From contig NZ_CP014545.1 of assembly GCF_001586275.1 (NCBI RefSeq), forward strand, positions 2,878,501 to 2,942,500: 64,000 bases of DNA, read 5' to 3'. The translations under genes and the position numbers were made by a program. This document shows positions 18,189-26,708 of this stretch, piece by piece (positions within the stretch are counted from its first letter, which is position 1; each line of letters starts with the position of its first letter). The notes beneath the pieces are model-generated. The model was not told the DNA's origin. It was given only the letters and a program-made list of their open reading frames with translations, and did no database searches. The stretch is from Sphingorhabdus sp. M41. GTDB taxonomy: Bacteria; Pseudomonadota; Alphaproteobacteria; Sphingomonadales; Sphingomonadaceae.

Positions 18189-20414
18189 TCAAAGCGGTAT
18201 TTGAAAGTCCAGCGGCTCGGACAGCCCATAGGCTCCGATTTGATAGACCTTGACGACTAACTGACTGTTGTCGTTCTCGCGAAATGGTTCGACTTGTGCT
18301 TGCGATACAATGACTTGTGGCTCGGCCGTTTCCGCTGAAACAGATAGTTCCGAACCGTCGCCTGCCGCCAGTTCAACCCGATATCTTTCGGTTTCCTCGG
18401 CCAGCGGCACTTCGACATGATCGGACCAGACTGTTCCCGCCCGGGACCGCCGAGTCCAGCCGATCACGAGATCAGCTCCATCGAGAAAATTCCATCGCGG
18501 GTGAACCGGCGACCAGGGCATCAAGGCTCGTCCCGGTGAGGCGATCCCTGCGGAAACCGGAGCGAGGTCATCTCGTCCCAGCGCAAAGACCTCGACCGGT
18601 GTAAAAGCTGCATAAAAATTGGGAGCAATTTCCAGCAGAGAACCAACGTCTATCAGGACAAAATCCTCATCAGCGGCATGGCGCGCCGCTTCGATCTCGG
18701 TACCGCCCAGCCCGCGGATCAGACGGGAGAGGCGGAAAAGCCGGTCTCCCAGAGACACGGCCTTCGCAAACTGGATAATTTCCCGGCCGATCATTGCAAC
18801 ATTGCTACCGGCCAGCAATTGAGCATCATTGGCATGAGACAATGCCATCGCCGGATTATGCAGTTCCACGTCGATGTAATTCATGCGATCGATCAAAGCG
18901 GGATTGGCGGATGCGAGCGATCCGGATGCGGTGCCGATGATCGTTGGCGCCGCTATCTGGCCGATATAGGCACCCGGCGAACCATCGGCTCCGGACGCAA
19001 AAAGCTGGGCATTTCGCCATCCGGAATCACCGGCAGCAACAGCATATAGTCGGGGCGAATCCGAAACTGCGCTAGGCGCATCAATTGCGAAGGGCAGATC
19101 AACCAGCACCAGACGGGTCAATCCGGCACGAAGATCGGGATCCGCTATATTTCTGCCCTGGTCCGATAGGCCCGGAGCGATATGATGGACAGGGTTGGAC
19201 CGTGTCAGCGAAAGCTGCGCAAAACCGGATCCAATCTCGCATTCCCGGATGCACCAAATTCCGTCACATGACCCGAATTTGACGAGCATTGAAGGTCGAT
19301 ACGGACAGCTATCCAAGGGCAGGGAAACATGAATAGTCGCACGTTCCTCATATTTCGTCCACAGGTTGGTCGCGGAGAGCGCCCTAGCTTCATTTGCCGC
19401 TATCGTCGCGGGAAAGTCCCGAATGATCGATATGCGTCCGGCCCCCGGACGAAATGCTGACTGGACGCCTGGTTGATAATCACGCAACGGGTCATAATAG
19501 CGGATCGACAATTGTCTCGGGACCGCCGCCACCGGAGCCGTGCGCATTTCTGGCGAGGCAATTTCCTGCTTTCCTGCGACACGCGCAAAATCGCTCTCCA
19601 TTTCCAAGGCATGCGCCGGATCTGCAGCGGATCGCGCGCGGGCATCGATGCGATCAAAAGCGCTCGGATCGGCCGAAAAAGACAGCGGGATGGCATCGGT
19701 CAGTGACCGCAAACCAGCCTGCCGGTCTTCACCGCCCGCCGCATATCCAATGACCGTATCAGCCGGCGGCATGACAATCCGCTGGGCCGAAACATCCTCT
19801 ATAATATCGGAAATTGTCACCGCCCCGTCATCGGCAATCACTTCGAATGTCAGAGACGGAATTCGATTGCCATATTCGGTCAAGTCCATGTCTTCGAAAA
19901 CGGCCAGCGCCAGACCGCGATAGGCTGGCGTGCCCCCATCGGCTTCAGCACTGGCCATCAGGCCGTCGGCAGCCTGTTCCTCGGTACCGGGATGAAAGGC
20001 AAATCGGGTATCGGTTTTGAAATCTCCGGCGACGCCGCGGAAGATTTTCCCGTCCGCCCAGATCCGTCCGATGCCATTGATCCGTCGGCTGGACAAGGCC
20101 ACCGCGAAACAGGCAGAATAGCTGTAGATTGTCGTGCTCGGCCGTCCCTTTCCGCCGCCTTCGCGACTGCGGCTCTCCTTGATATCCGTCGCCCAGATCA
20201 CCGTTCCCGCGACACGCATCCTGCCGAATATGCGGGGGACCTGGGCCCCGTAGCTTGACGTCTGAACCGCCAGTTCCTGCAGGTGCGGGCCTTCGCGCCC
20301 TTTCGGCCTGAACAGGACATTCTGATCAATCTGCTGGCCGATAACGGCCCCGATGGCGCCGCCAATCGGTCCACCGAATGCAGTGCCCACGGCGCTCAAA
20401 ACCAATGTCGCCAT
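18189..20414 (-). CDS. GTA baseplate/host-specificity protein, gp15-like
   Basis: A 741-residue tail-tip protein. The glycine-rich hydrophobic N-terminus (GTAFGGPIGGAIGAVIGQQID), YGAQVPRIFGRMRVAGTVIWATDI and the FEVIADDG segment match the N-terminal part of RcGTA gp15 and related phage baseplate hub proteins. RcGTA gp15 is about 1300 residues and contains a glycoside-hydrolase-like TIM barrel; this one is much shorter and I see no such barrel in it. The role would be hub and contact with the recipient envelope. The ATG at 20414 lies one base after the preceding stop. Confidence 0.85.
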   Translation of the reverse strand: MATLVLSAVGTAFGGPIGGAIGAVIGQQIDQNVLFRPKGREGPHLQELAVQTSSYGAQVPRIFGRMRVAGTVIWATDIKESRSREGGGKGRPSTTIYSYSACFAVALSSRRINGIGRIWADGKIFRGVAGDFKTDTRFAFHPGTEEQAADGLMASAEADGGTPAYRGLALAVFEDMDLTEYGNRIPSLTFEVIADDGAVTISDIIEDVSAQRIVMPPADTVIGYAAGGEDRQAGLRSLTDAIPLSFSADPSAFDRIDARARSAADPAHALEMESDFARVAGKQEIASPEMRTAPVAAVPRQLSIRYYDPLRDYQPGVQSAFRPGAGRISIIRDFPATIAANEARALSATNLWTKYEERATIHVSLPLDSCPYRPSMLVKFGSCDGIWCIRECEIGSGFAQLSLTRSNPVHHIAPGLSDQGRNIADPDLRAGLTRLVLVDLPFAIDAPSAVSDSPRLYAVAAGDSGWRNAQLFASGADGSPGAYIGQIAAPTIIGTASGSLASANPALIDRMNYIDVELHNPAMALSHANDAQLLAGSNVAMIGREIIQFAKAVSLGDRLFRLSRLIRGLGGTEIEAARHAADEDFVLIDVGSLLEIAPNFYAAFTPVEVFALGRDDLAPVSAGIASPGRALMPWSPVHPRWNFLDGADLVIGWTRRSRAGTVWSDHVEVPLAEETERYRVELAAGDGSELSVSAETAEPQVIVSQAQVEPFRENDNSQLVVKVYQIGAYGLSEPLDFQIPL

Positions 20415-20807
20415 TCAATCCTCCGTCAGTCTGAATATCGCGACAATCGGCCAGGGCGAGTCACCGGGACAATATACGACCTTGCCCAGTCCGGCGTGGG
20501 CGTGCACAAAACCATCCTCGGCCCGGATCAGGAAATGCCACTGGACCGGACTGGGCCTGACCAGAATAATATCGCCTTCGCACAGCTCTGATTCCGGCGG
20601 GAAGCGGGTAAATCCGGTCTCCGCCATGAATTTGTTGATCGACTGTTCGCACCCGCCGCGGATCGAATAGCCGTTGGGCGCGTCGCACTCGAAATCGCCA
20701 GCCAGCAGGCATTTCTGCGCAAGGCCGATGCAATCGAGCCCGGTTTCTTCGTCGCGGCCATGCAGGCAAAAACGCGCACCGCAAAGGGCCATAGCCTTGT
20801 CTGCCAT
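20415..20807 (-). CDS. GTA NlpC/P60 cell-wall peptidase, gp14-like
   Basis: A 130-residue peptidase with the NlpC/P60 fold. The catalytic Cys is in GLDCIGL and the His in VQWHFLIR; an acidic or polar third residue follows in VHAHAG. In GTAs this tail-tip enzyme opens the recipient's peptidoglycan. The start at 20807 is chosen because GAAGGA lies 9 nt upstream and it matches the domain start. An ATG at 20837, overlapping the stop of the DUF2163 gene (ATGA), would add 10 residues. Confidence 0.85.
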   Translation of the reverse strand: MADKAMALCGARFCLHGRDEETGLDCIGLAQKCLLAGDFECDAPNGYSIRGGCEQSINKFMAETGFTRFPPESELCEGDIILVRPSPVQWHFLIRAEDGFVHAHAGLGKVVYCPGDSPWPIVAIFRLTED

Positions 20808-20833
20808 TTTTCGTGATCCTTCTCTCGGTGGAA

Positions 20834-21652
20834 TCATGCGCCGGGATATCTGGTGAGCAGATCATTCCCTGGCAAATAGGGTTCGCCGCGAAAATTGATG
20901 CTGTTGGCAAAGCGGTCCCGGCAGGTTGCGAAATTCTTGTTACAGCCCTCGGTGAGCAGCACCCTTGTGCCTGGAACAACGGGTTGTGCAGGCCGGTCCG
21001 CCAGCCTGACAACAGCCGCTTCCCCGTCGACAATCGCATAGCTGAGCCCGCAATTCGGACCGTCGAGAAAACGCAGGGAGCCGAACGCAAAATCGGCAGC
21101 CGTGTCATTCAGCCCATCAACTCCAATCCCATCGGCGCTGACCGTTATGATCCGCCCTTCCCGCTGATGACGGTGCAAGCTCAGCTTGCATAGGCGATCC
21201 CCAAATTCGGCTCGGCATGTAGGTGACGTCAGCGGTGCGACGGGTTCGTCAAGAAAGCTTGTTGCACCCAGCATCTCGACGGTGAAACTGTCACCCGACC
21301 GCACAATTTCTCCAAATTCTCCGCAAATCAACGGCAGTGGTTCGGCCTCGGGCTGCTCCCAGTCGACCAGCGAAATATAGAGCAGCGCGCCATCCCAGCG
21401 CCCGGCATCCAGATCGCTTTCGGCAATCGCGGCGCTGGTCATGACGCCTGAAATTTCGACATTGTCGATATCCAGACTGTCGGACAGCGCAATCGTTGAC
21501 GGCACCATGCCCGGCGCCGCCCGATAGCGAAACGCATCGACGAACAGATCACGGTCATGCGAGGTAAAGCCGAGCGCAATGCCGTCCGGACGTTCGAGAC
21601 GCCACAGATAGGCGCTGGTGGTGACCGCGCGGTCGAGCCAGTCGAGGCTCAT
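20834..21652 (-). CDS. GTA hub protein with DUF2163, gp13-like
   Basis: A 272-residue protein with the DUF2163 N-terminal domain (TSAYLWRLERPDGIALGFTSHDRDL) and the short C-terminal FAD/FMN-binding-site-annotated BR0599 domain, including CNKNFATCRDRF near residue 240-253 with its paired Cys residues. In RcGTA the equivalent gp13 is a baseplate hub that binds an iron-sulfur cluster. The four Cys of the C-terminal half (in CRAEFGDRLC and CNKNFATC) are consistent with that. Overlaps DUF2460 and NlpC genes by 4 bp each. Confidence 0.9.
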   Translation of the reverse strand: MSLDWLDRAVTTSAYLWRLERPDGIALGFTSHDRDLFVDAFRYRAAPGMVPSTIALSDSLDIDNVEISGVMTSAAIAESDLDAGRWDGALLYISLVDWEQPEAEPLPLICGEFGEIVRSGDSFTVEMLGATSFLDEPVAPLTSPTCRAEFGDRLCKLSLHRHQREGRIITVSADGIGVDGLNDTAADFAFGSLRFLDGPNCGLSYAIVDGEAAVVRLADRPAQPVVPGTRVLLTEGCNKNFATCRDRFANSINFRGEPYLPGNDLLTRYPGA

Positions 21653-22530
21653 GCCGCTTCCCGGACTTCGACGAGCAGCACCTCGGGGATATCGCCAGCG
21701 AGGAAGGTCGCGTGGCTGACTGTCAACTGGTCGCTGGCGAAGCGGACCGGCACATCGAACAGAAATCCGGCGGTGATATCGCTATTTTCGGCGGGCGGAC
21801 TGTCGAAGACGATTGTCCCCGCCGGTCCCAGTGACCAGCCGATCGCAATCTGGCCGTTGACGGCCACCTGCAGCGTTTCCGGGTCGGGCCGGCTAATCCG
21901 TCTTTGCTGTGGCTCGTCGGCGGGATCGCCGTAATTTTTTACCAAGAGGAACTCGGTCATTTGGCCATCGCCCGTGCCGAGATATTGGTCGGTCGGCGCC
22001 GGTTCCCCGACCATGTCATGCGAGCTATGGTCGTAGGGATCACGAAAACGAAAGGCTTTCGCGGCTCCCCGGCGCGCGCGGAAGAAAGCGATCAATATCC
22101 GCAATTCTTCCTCGCTGCGGACGCCGGGCCCGACATCAAATTCGAGCCGCGCATCGGCCCAATCGCTGTTGCGTTTCTCGTGACCGGAAATGGTCGTCAC
22201 GATATTGGTGGAAAATCCCGGCGACACGCTGGCCCCCTGGCCGATCACGAGCGGGAATTGCACGTCGTCGAAGGCGTTCACATCCTCCTCCTCTTCCTGA
22301 AAATAGGTGAATCCGTCCCGCGCCACCTGCGGCAGCGCCCAGACGAAAATCTCCGCTGTGCCTCTCGCGCGCGCATCATCGATGGCGTCGACCATATGGC
22401 TCCAGATGAACCGGTCCGCCGGTTGCAGCACGAAACCGGTGAAATATTGCTGCTGTTCGACCGGATAGCCCAGCCTCTGGGTCGCCAGTTCGATCCCGGC
22501 CTTCGTGGCAGAGCGATTGCCGGCAATCAC
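21649..22530 (-). CDS. GTA distal tail protein DUF2460 (gp12-like), 3' part of a gene split by TAG
   Basis: 293 codons from a GTG that directly follows a TAG in the same frame. DUF2460, the whole of RcGTA gp12 (about 210 residues), begins only near residue 85 (FDDVQFPLVIGQGASVSPGF). The first 84 residues (such as RLGYPVEQQQYFTGFVLQP and EIFVWALPQVARDGF) belong to the preceding sheath-like domain. So this is probably the C-terminal 38% of a fused protein of about 780 residues. A GGAGG sits 11 nt before the GTG inside the upstream gene, so restart of translation could still yield DUF2460. Overlaps the DUF2163 gene by 4 bp (ATGA). Confidence 0.8.
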   Translation of the reverse strand: MIAGNRSATKAGIELATQRLGYPVEQQQYFTGFVLQPADRFIWSHMVDAIDDARARGTAEIFVWALPQVARDGFTYFQEEEEDVNAFDDVQFPLVIGQGASVSPGFSTNIVTTISGHEKRNSDWADARLEFDVGPGVRSEEELRILIAFFRARRGAAKAFRFRDPYDHSSHDMVGEPAPTDQYLGTGDGQMTEFLLVKNYGDPADEPQQRRISRPDPETLQVAVNGQIAIGWSLGPAGTIVFDSPPAENSDITAGFLFDVPVRFASDQLTVSHATFLAGDIPEVLLVEVREAA

Positions 22531-23997
22531 CTAGTCATAATCCTCCAACTGCAGGATATCGAAAGCAGGAAACGCCCAGCCCACAGGCAGATTGGCCCGC
22601 TTGGCTTCCGGCGCCTGCTCATCCAGGATCGTCGGCAAATAGGCCAGCAACAGGGTCTCGACCGGCGTCGAACCCGCTTCGTCTTTCACCGCGTCCAGCA
22701 GGTCGGCGGTCGACGCCGCCAATATCGCACCAGCCTGATCCAGCATGGCATTTTGTGCCGCCGTCTTCGGGCCATCAATGCTGGCTATGCTGACCGAATT
22801 CTCGCCAAAAGATGCGCTGGCCGCATCGTCATAAAGACAAATACGTTTGTCCGGCATGATCCACCACCACGGCTCGCCGACCTGAAAACGGATCGCCGCG
22901 CCTGCATCCCGGGCAATGGCGGTAAAGGCCCGCGCGACCGCCTGCAGATAGTTCATGGCGTCACCATTGGCGGGCGAAAGCAGCGCTGACGGCGGCTCCC
23001 AGCCGGTCAGCGCCGGATCGCCATTTTCCGCCCGCTGCTTCCAGTCGCTCCAGCAATGCGCGTCGAACAGTTCGTAGGACAGCGACAATATCACCGAAAA
23101 ACCCATGACTTCGGCGCGCGATATCAGGTCGCGGTGCCAGACCGCCGCCGGCTGGTTGATCGCGGCAAATTCTTCACCAGTCTGGGCCGCCGACAGACTA
23201 ACATAAAGCCCCTCACCGGCCGTCTCCAGCCGGAAATAATGGCTCATCCCCAGATAATGGTTGATCGCCCCGCGATAGCCCAAAGCCCTCGTCATCCGCA
23301 GCAGGCGTTCCGGCGTCTGGTTGAAGCTGTCATCATAGGCGGTGGCCATCGACAGGCCATGTTCCGGCACCATGACGTCACCAATTTCCAGTACCGCGCC
23401 CTGACCGTCGGTCCGGATCGCGCTCATTTCCACCCAGCCGATCTTCGGCGTCAAATAGCGCGTACCGAGATCGTCATATTCGGGCGGAATGATCGAAATG
23501 AACAACCGGTCGATATCCTCGGGAAACACAGGATCGGCCTCTCCCGGCAACAGGAACCCCCCTTCAACCTTTGAAAATTCTATCGAAATATGCGCATCGG
23601 TCGGCGTGCCGCTGGCATAGTTCCACAGCCGGACATACCAGGATTTCGGATCGCCCGCCGCATCCCGCCCCTCGATGGTCAGCGTCGGTCCGTCGACCGC
23701 ATCGAGCGGCATGATCCCGGAAGACCGCCAGCGAAATTCCCATTTGAGCCGCGAATAGTCGCGCTCCGTTTCATAGGCGAGCAGCGGATGATCGAGCCTG
23801 TCCTCGCTCTCCCAGATCAGCCCGGCCAGATCGTCGCTATTGTAAAAGACCGCATCCACACGCAGCGCATCTGCTGCGGTCGTCACCACCGACGCCATCA
23901 TCGGGCGCGGAAAATTGATCGTCCAGAAACGGGGATCGAAGCGCTGGATGAAGCTGCTGCGCTGCCCCGTTCTTTTGTCGGCTAGCCAGAAGCCCAT
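22531..23997 (-). CDS. GTA tail-sheath-like / TIM-barrel-like protein, 5' part of a gene split by TAG
   Basis: 488 residues ending at an amber codon (22533-22531). The N-terminus (MGFWLADKR, then DPRFWTINFPRPMMASVVTT) matches the non-contractile tail sheath-like family that precedes or is fused to DUF2460 in sphingomonad GTAs. Residues about 210-400 alternate strands and helices (MTRALGYRGAINHYLG, EVMGFSVILSLSYELF, IRFQVGEPWWW) like a glycoside-hydrolase TIM barrel, with an acidic residue in VGEPWW. The reading frame continues past the stop into the DUF2460 ORF with matching domain content, so a Trp-to-amber change (TGG to TAG) in one long gene is the simplest reading. Confidence 0.75.
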   Translation of the reverse strand: MGFWLADKRTGQRSSFIQRFDPRFWTINFPRPMMASVVTTAADALRVDAVFYNSDDLAGLIWESEDRLDHPLLAYETERDYSRLKWEFRWRSSGIMPLDAVDGPTLTIEGRDAAGDPKSWYVRLWNYASGTPTDAHISIEFSKVEGGFLLPGEADPVFPEDIDRLFISIIPPEYDDLGTRYLTPKIGWVEMSAIRTDGQGAVLEIGDVMVPEHGLSMATAYDDSFNQTPERLLRMTRALGYRGAINHYLGMSHYFRLETAGEGLYVSLSAAQTGEEFAAINQPAAVWHRDLISRAEVMGFSVILSLSYELFDAHCWSDWKQRAENGDPALTGWEPPSALLSPANGDAMNYLQAVARAFTAIARDAGAAIRFQVGEPWWWIMPDKRICLYDDAASASFGENSVSIASIDGPKTAAQNAMLDQAGAILAASTADLLDAVKDEAGSTPVETLLLAYLPTILDEQAPEAKRANLPVGWAFPAFDILQLEDYD

Positions 23998-23999
23998 AA

Positions 24000-24587
24000 T
24001 CAGCCCCCCTTCGCGCTCAGCACATTGCGCACCGCCCGCGCCACCTGCCGGCTCGACCGGCGCATCTGGTCCGGCGCGCTACCCTGACCGTTGTCGGATA
24101 TATTGATCGTCAAACGGATATTGGGCGCGGCACTGACGGAAGTCGGCTGCTCGATCCGCCCCGAAGCAGTCGGCACGAATATCTCCGGCCCGCGCTCGCC
24201 CACCATATAGGCACGGCCACCACTGACCGGGCCGCCTGTCGCCCGGCCCGGTGCACCCAGAAAGGCGCTCAGCAAGGATGTTCCCAAATTGGGCAGACCA
24301 CCACCGGAGCCGCCCGAACCAATACCTAACAGGCCTTGCAATCCGCTATGGATCGCGGCGCTGGCAATGTCGTTCATCACCGACAGCGCCACCCGGCGCA
24401 AATCCTCGAAACCCAGGGAACCACGCCGGATCGCGCGGCTAAGCGTATTCTCAAGCGCCGAACCTGCCCGCTCCAGACCTGACGCCAAGGGGCCGTCAAG
24501 CTGGCCCTTCATATCGGCCACGTCTTTCGCAAAACCGGCGGTATCGGCGCGCACGCTGACCACCAGCCGTTCGATTTCTTCATCCAT
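24000..24587 (-). CDS. GTA short tail tape measure protein, gp11-like
   Basis: 195 residues, close to RcGTA gp11 (about 220), which fits a short tail since tape measure length sets tail length. The start LVVSVRADTAGFAKDVADMKGQL and LGFEDLRRVALSVMNDIA are family hallmarks, and GGPVSGGRAYMVGERGPEIF is the conserved phage minor-tail/tape-measure C-terminal motif. Its ATG lies 8 bp inside the end of the chaperone gene. The sheath-like gene follows after 2 bp. Confidence 0.9.
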   Translation of the reverse strand: MDEEIERLVVSVRADTAGFAKDVADMKGQLDGPLASGLERAGSALENTLSRAIRRGSLGFEDLRRVALSVMNDIASAAIHSGLQGLLGIGSGGSGGGLPNLGTSLLSAFLGAPGRATGGPVSGGRAYMVGERGPEIFVPTASGRIEQPTSVSAAPNIRLTINISDNGQGSAPDQMRRSSRQVARAVRNVLSAKGG

Positions 24588-24792
24588 CGGGAAAAGCTTC
24601 TTTCAATATTGCTAAAGTGGATTGATCGAGAGGCAAGGCCGTAGCCCCGCCCATCACATGGCCATCGAGAGACCGGAACAGGCCAGTCAGTTCTTCAGGC
24701 GTGGCGCGCCAAAACTGGTCGGGCGTCCAGCCGAGGATCAGCGGCACAAGACCCGCGAGCCGCGACGCGGATGTGCTAAAATTATCGGCCAT
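24580..24792 (-). CDS. GTA small tail assembly chaperone (rcc01693-like)
   Basis: 70 residues. The pattern ASRLAGLVPLILGWTPDQFWRATPEEL is the conserved core of the small GTA/phage tail assembly chaperone family (gp10.1). Its start shares a base with the stop of gp10 (TGATG). Together with gp10 it occupies the place of the frameshifted G/GT chaperone pair of siphophages, but here the two are separate genes. Confidence 0.87.
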   Translation of the reverse strand: MADNFSTSASRLAGLVPLILGWTPDQFWRATPEELTGLFRSLDGHVMGGATALPLDQSTLAILKEAFPDG

Positions 24793-25121
24793 CAGCTATC
24801 GGCAGGCAGACCGGACAAAATCTGTTTCAACAAGATCTTCAGCGCCGGCGTCACCCCGGCAAGACCCAGTTCCATCATTCCCTCGCCGAATTGATAGCGG
24901 GTCAAATGCTCTGGCCGGTCACTGGCAACATGCCAGAACAGCGTGACGATTTCCGACAGCAAAAGCCGTCCATTAGCGGCCCGTTCAACCAGATCGAACA
25001 AAGATCCCAGCTCCTCTTCAGCCGCGACAAGAGCCGCAAAACTGGGCCGCAGGATCAAGCGCGTGCCGTTGATCGTGATCTCTGCCTCGCCCCGCAACGC
25101 ATTGGCGCGCCGCTCAGACAC
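24792..25121 (-). CDS. GTA gp10 family protein
   Basis: A 109-residue protein with the GTA_gp10 pattern: ANALRGEAEITINGTRLILRPSF then LVAAEEELGSLFDLVERA, followed by LFWHVA. The family lies directly before the tape measure genes and acts as a tail assembly chaperone by position. Overlaps the major tail protein gene by 8 bp. Confidence 0.88.
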   Translation of the reverse strand: MSERRANALRGEAEITINGTRLILRPSFAALVAAEEELGSLFDLVERAANGRLLLSEIVTLFWHVASDRPEHLTRYQFGEGMMELGLAGVTPALKILLKQILSGLPADS

Positions 25122-25521
25122 TGGCCACCGCGCCGGAGCTTTCCAGGTTCAGCGTGTAACTGCGCTCGCCGTTATAATCGCCGCTATAGTCCAGCCGCGC
25201 GACGAGAAAGTCACCCTGCATCCGCTCGCCGCCCTCGAAGCTGAGTTCATAGGCATCGATGACGCCGCCGAGCGCATGATTCTTGATCCGCATCTCCGCA
25301 TCAGAGCCGGTAAACACACCCGCGCCGGACACGGACACCGACCGAACCCCCGCACCCGACAGCAATTGCCGCCAGCCGCCGCTATCCTTGCTGGTAATCG
25401 CCACCGGTTCGCCGTTGATCGACATCTGCGTGGTCCGCAGACCCGCGATCGTCGTGTAGCTGACGGGGCTCTCGCCATCGCCGATTTTCAGGAGAAAGGC
25501 GCTGCCTTTTTCTGCTGCCAT
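25114..25521 (-). CDS. GTA major tail protein, gp9-like
   Basis: 135 residues that build the tail tube. The start AAEKGSAFLLKIGD, then TTIAGLRTTQMSINGEPVAITSKDSGGWR, and DAYELSFEGGERMQGDFLVARLDYSGDYNGERSY are the TIGR02126-type phage major tail pattern (shown in part). The ATG at 25521 has AGGAAGGAA just upstream. The frame is open to 25725, but that extension is a translated family B repeat and is rejected. Confidence 0.92.
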   Translation of the reverse strand: MAAEKGSAFLLKIGDGESPVSYTTIAGLRTTQMSINGEPVAITSKDSGGWRQLLSGAGVRSVSVSGAGVFTGSDAEMRIKNHALGGVIDAYELSFEGGERMQGDFLVARLDYSGDYNGERSYTLNLESSGAVASV

Positions 25522-25580
25522 ATTCCGGTTCCTTCCTGTTGTGTTTCTATTGTCTCGCGGCAGTTCGCTGCGCGAACGCC

Positions 25581-25759
25581 TCCGACGGGGCGGGCTTTCG
25601 CCCGGCGCGCGGTCGCGCTTGCCTCGCTTTGCTCGGATTAAATCATGATAATTTGCTGAACTGATACCGACGCGAAGCGGAGGCAAGCGCGACCGCGCGT
25701 CCGCAGCGTAAGCGAGGATAGCCAAGGGCGCGGATGCGCCCGCCCGGCGCCTGAGGTTA
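25581..25759. repeat. Dispersed palindromic repeat family B, copy 1 (inside the GTA cluster)
   Basis: The right module (25668-25759) runs from CCGACGCGAAGCGGAGGC through GGGCGCGGATGCGCCCGCCC to CGCCTGAGGTT. A shorter inverted left module (GCGCGGTCGCGCTTGCCTC) lies at about 25581-25637. Copies recur at 29486-29698 and 37738-37825. It lies between the DUF3168 and major tail genes. Confidence 0.8.
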
Positions 25760-25768
25760 AAATAAATA

Positions 25769-26164
25769 CTATTTCAAAACCCTTGCGCGATATTCGATCA
25801 ACCCGCTCCACGGGCTCACCGCGCTGCGCAGAATGCGCGTGCGGCGGAAATCGAAGGTGACGATCTGCCAGACATCCGGATCGTCCAGCCCCGGCTCGAG
25901 CGCCTCCTCGACCAGCGCCATTATCCGGTGCAGACGCGCCGCCGTCTCACCGTCGTCGTGTACGGTCAGCGCAAGGCTCAACTCGCGGCCGACCCCGCCC
26001 TTGTAGCTCCAGTCGAGCGACGCCCCGGTGGCCAGCGCGATATAGGGAAATGCGGCACGCGGCGGCGGACCGTCGAATATGCCGCTGACCAGGCCGGTCA
26101 GTTCCGCGTGCGCGCTCAGACTTGCGACGAGTTGCTCCTGCACCGCCTCCAGCGCGCTGCTCAT
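25769..26164 (-). CDS. GTA tail completion protein DUF3168, gp8-like
   Basis: 131 residues. DUF3168 pattern: LEAVQEQLVASLSAHAELTGLVSGIFDGPPPRAAFPYIALG-like N-terminus (in part) and LTVHDDGETAARLHRIMALVEEAL. In RcGTA gp8 closes the head-tail interface. It overlaps the small 73-residue gene by 4 bp. The family B repeat follows its stop after 9 bp, separating it from the major tail gene. Confidence 0.88.
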   Translation of the reverse strand: MSSALEAVQEQLVASLSAHAELTGLVSGIFDGPPPRAAFPYIALATGASLDWSYKGGVGRELSLALTVHDDGETAARLHRIMALVEEALEPGLDDPDVWQIVTFDFRRTRILRSAVSPWSGLIEYRARVLK

Positions 26165-26382
26165 CGCACGGCCCGCATCAGAAAGGCGACATCGCGCAGG
26201 CTGCTATTCTCGATCAGCCGCCGCTTCAGCCGCCGGGCTTCAACCCGAATTCCACCAGCCGTTTCGGCGATCCGCACATCGTCTGGCAATTCCTCCGCCA
26301 GCGCCGATTTGATTTCGGTTCGGGCGCGGGCCAGCCGCTGCTCGGCAATCGCCTCGCCGCGCTTCTGCAATTTTTCCATCAT
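26161..26382 (-). CDS. Small GTA head-tail region protein, unassigned
   Basis: 73 residues, basic and helical, with a EAIAEQRLARARTEIKSALAEEL helix and a short strand pair (VRIAETAGGIRVEARRL). It overlaps both neighbours by 4 bp (ATGA), so it is surely translated with them. Its position between the adaptor and DUF3168 matches that of HK97 gp10-type tail completion proteins, but it is only half their length. No family is recognised with confidence. Confidence 0.72.
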   Translation of the reverse strand: MMEKLQKRGEAIAEQRLARARTEIKSALAEELPDDVRIAETAGGIRVEARRLKRRLIENSSLRDVAFLMRAVR

Positions 26383-26708
26383 CGCTTCTCTTCCGCCTGC
26401 AATATCGTTTTCGGGATCAGACGGTGCTCCAGAATCACGCTTGAAACGGTCATTATCCGGTCGCCCCAGACCAGCCGGTCGCCCGGCCTGATCACCTGGG
26501 TTTCGCGCAGAGTGAACCGCCAGCGCGGCATCGCCGAGCGGCTCTCCGCTTCGCTGGTCGTTGCGCCATGCAAGGCTTCGGCAGCCGCCCAGAAGACGCC
26601 CACGGTAAGATATTGCGGTTCGGCGGAGCCCAGCGCATCGCGCCCGACACTCTGCCGCTCGATTGATATGCGTTCGCGCAAGATGCCGGAAAATTCCTGT
26701 CCCATCAT
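26379..26708 (-). CDS. GTA head-tail adaptor, gp7-like
   Basis: 109 residues with the SPP1 gp16/HK97 head-closure pattern: GILRERISIERQS at the N-terminus, then VFWAAAEALHG, WRFTLRETQVIRPGDRLVWGDRIMTV. It forms the head-tail connector ring. The ATG at 26708 overlaps the gp6 stop (ATGA); a longer frame to 26738 would run 30 bases into gp6 and lacks support. Confidence 0.88.
   Translation of the reverse strand: MMGQEFSGILRERISIERQSVGRDALGSAEPQYLTVGVFWAAAEALHGATTSEAESRSAMPRWRFTLRETQVIRPGDRLVWGDRIMTVSSVILEHRLIPKTILQAEEKR

Noticed and set aside
24580-25121. Programmed frameshift between two tail chaperones
   Set aside because: The genes have separate starts with a TGATG overlap, and I see no slippery heptamer at the junction; coupled translation is enough.
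25522-25725. N-terminal extension of the major tail protein
   Set aside because: The extra 68 codons translate a family B repeat, and a strong ribosome site precedes the ATG at 25521.
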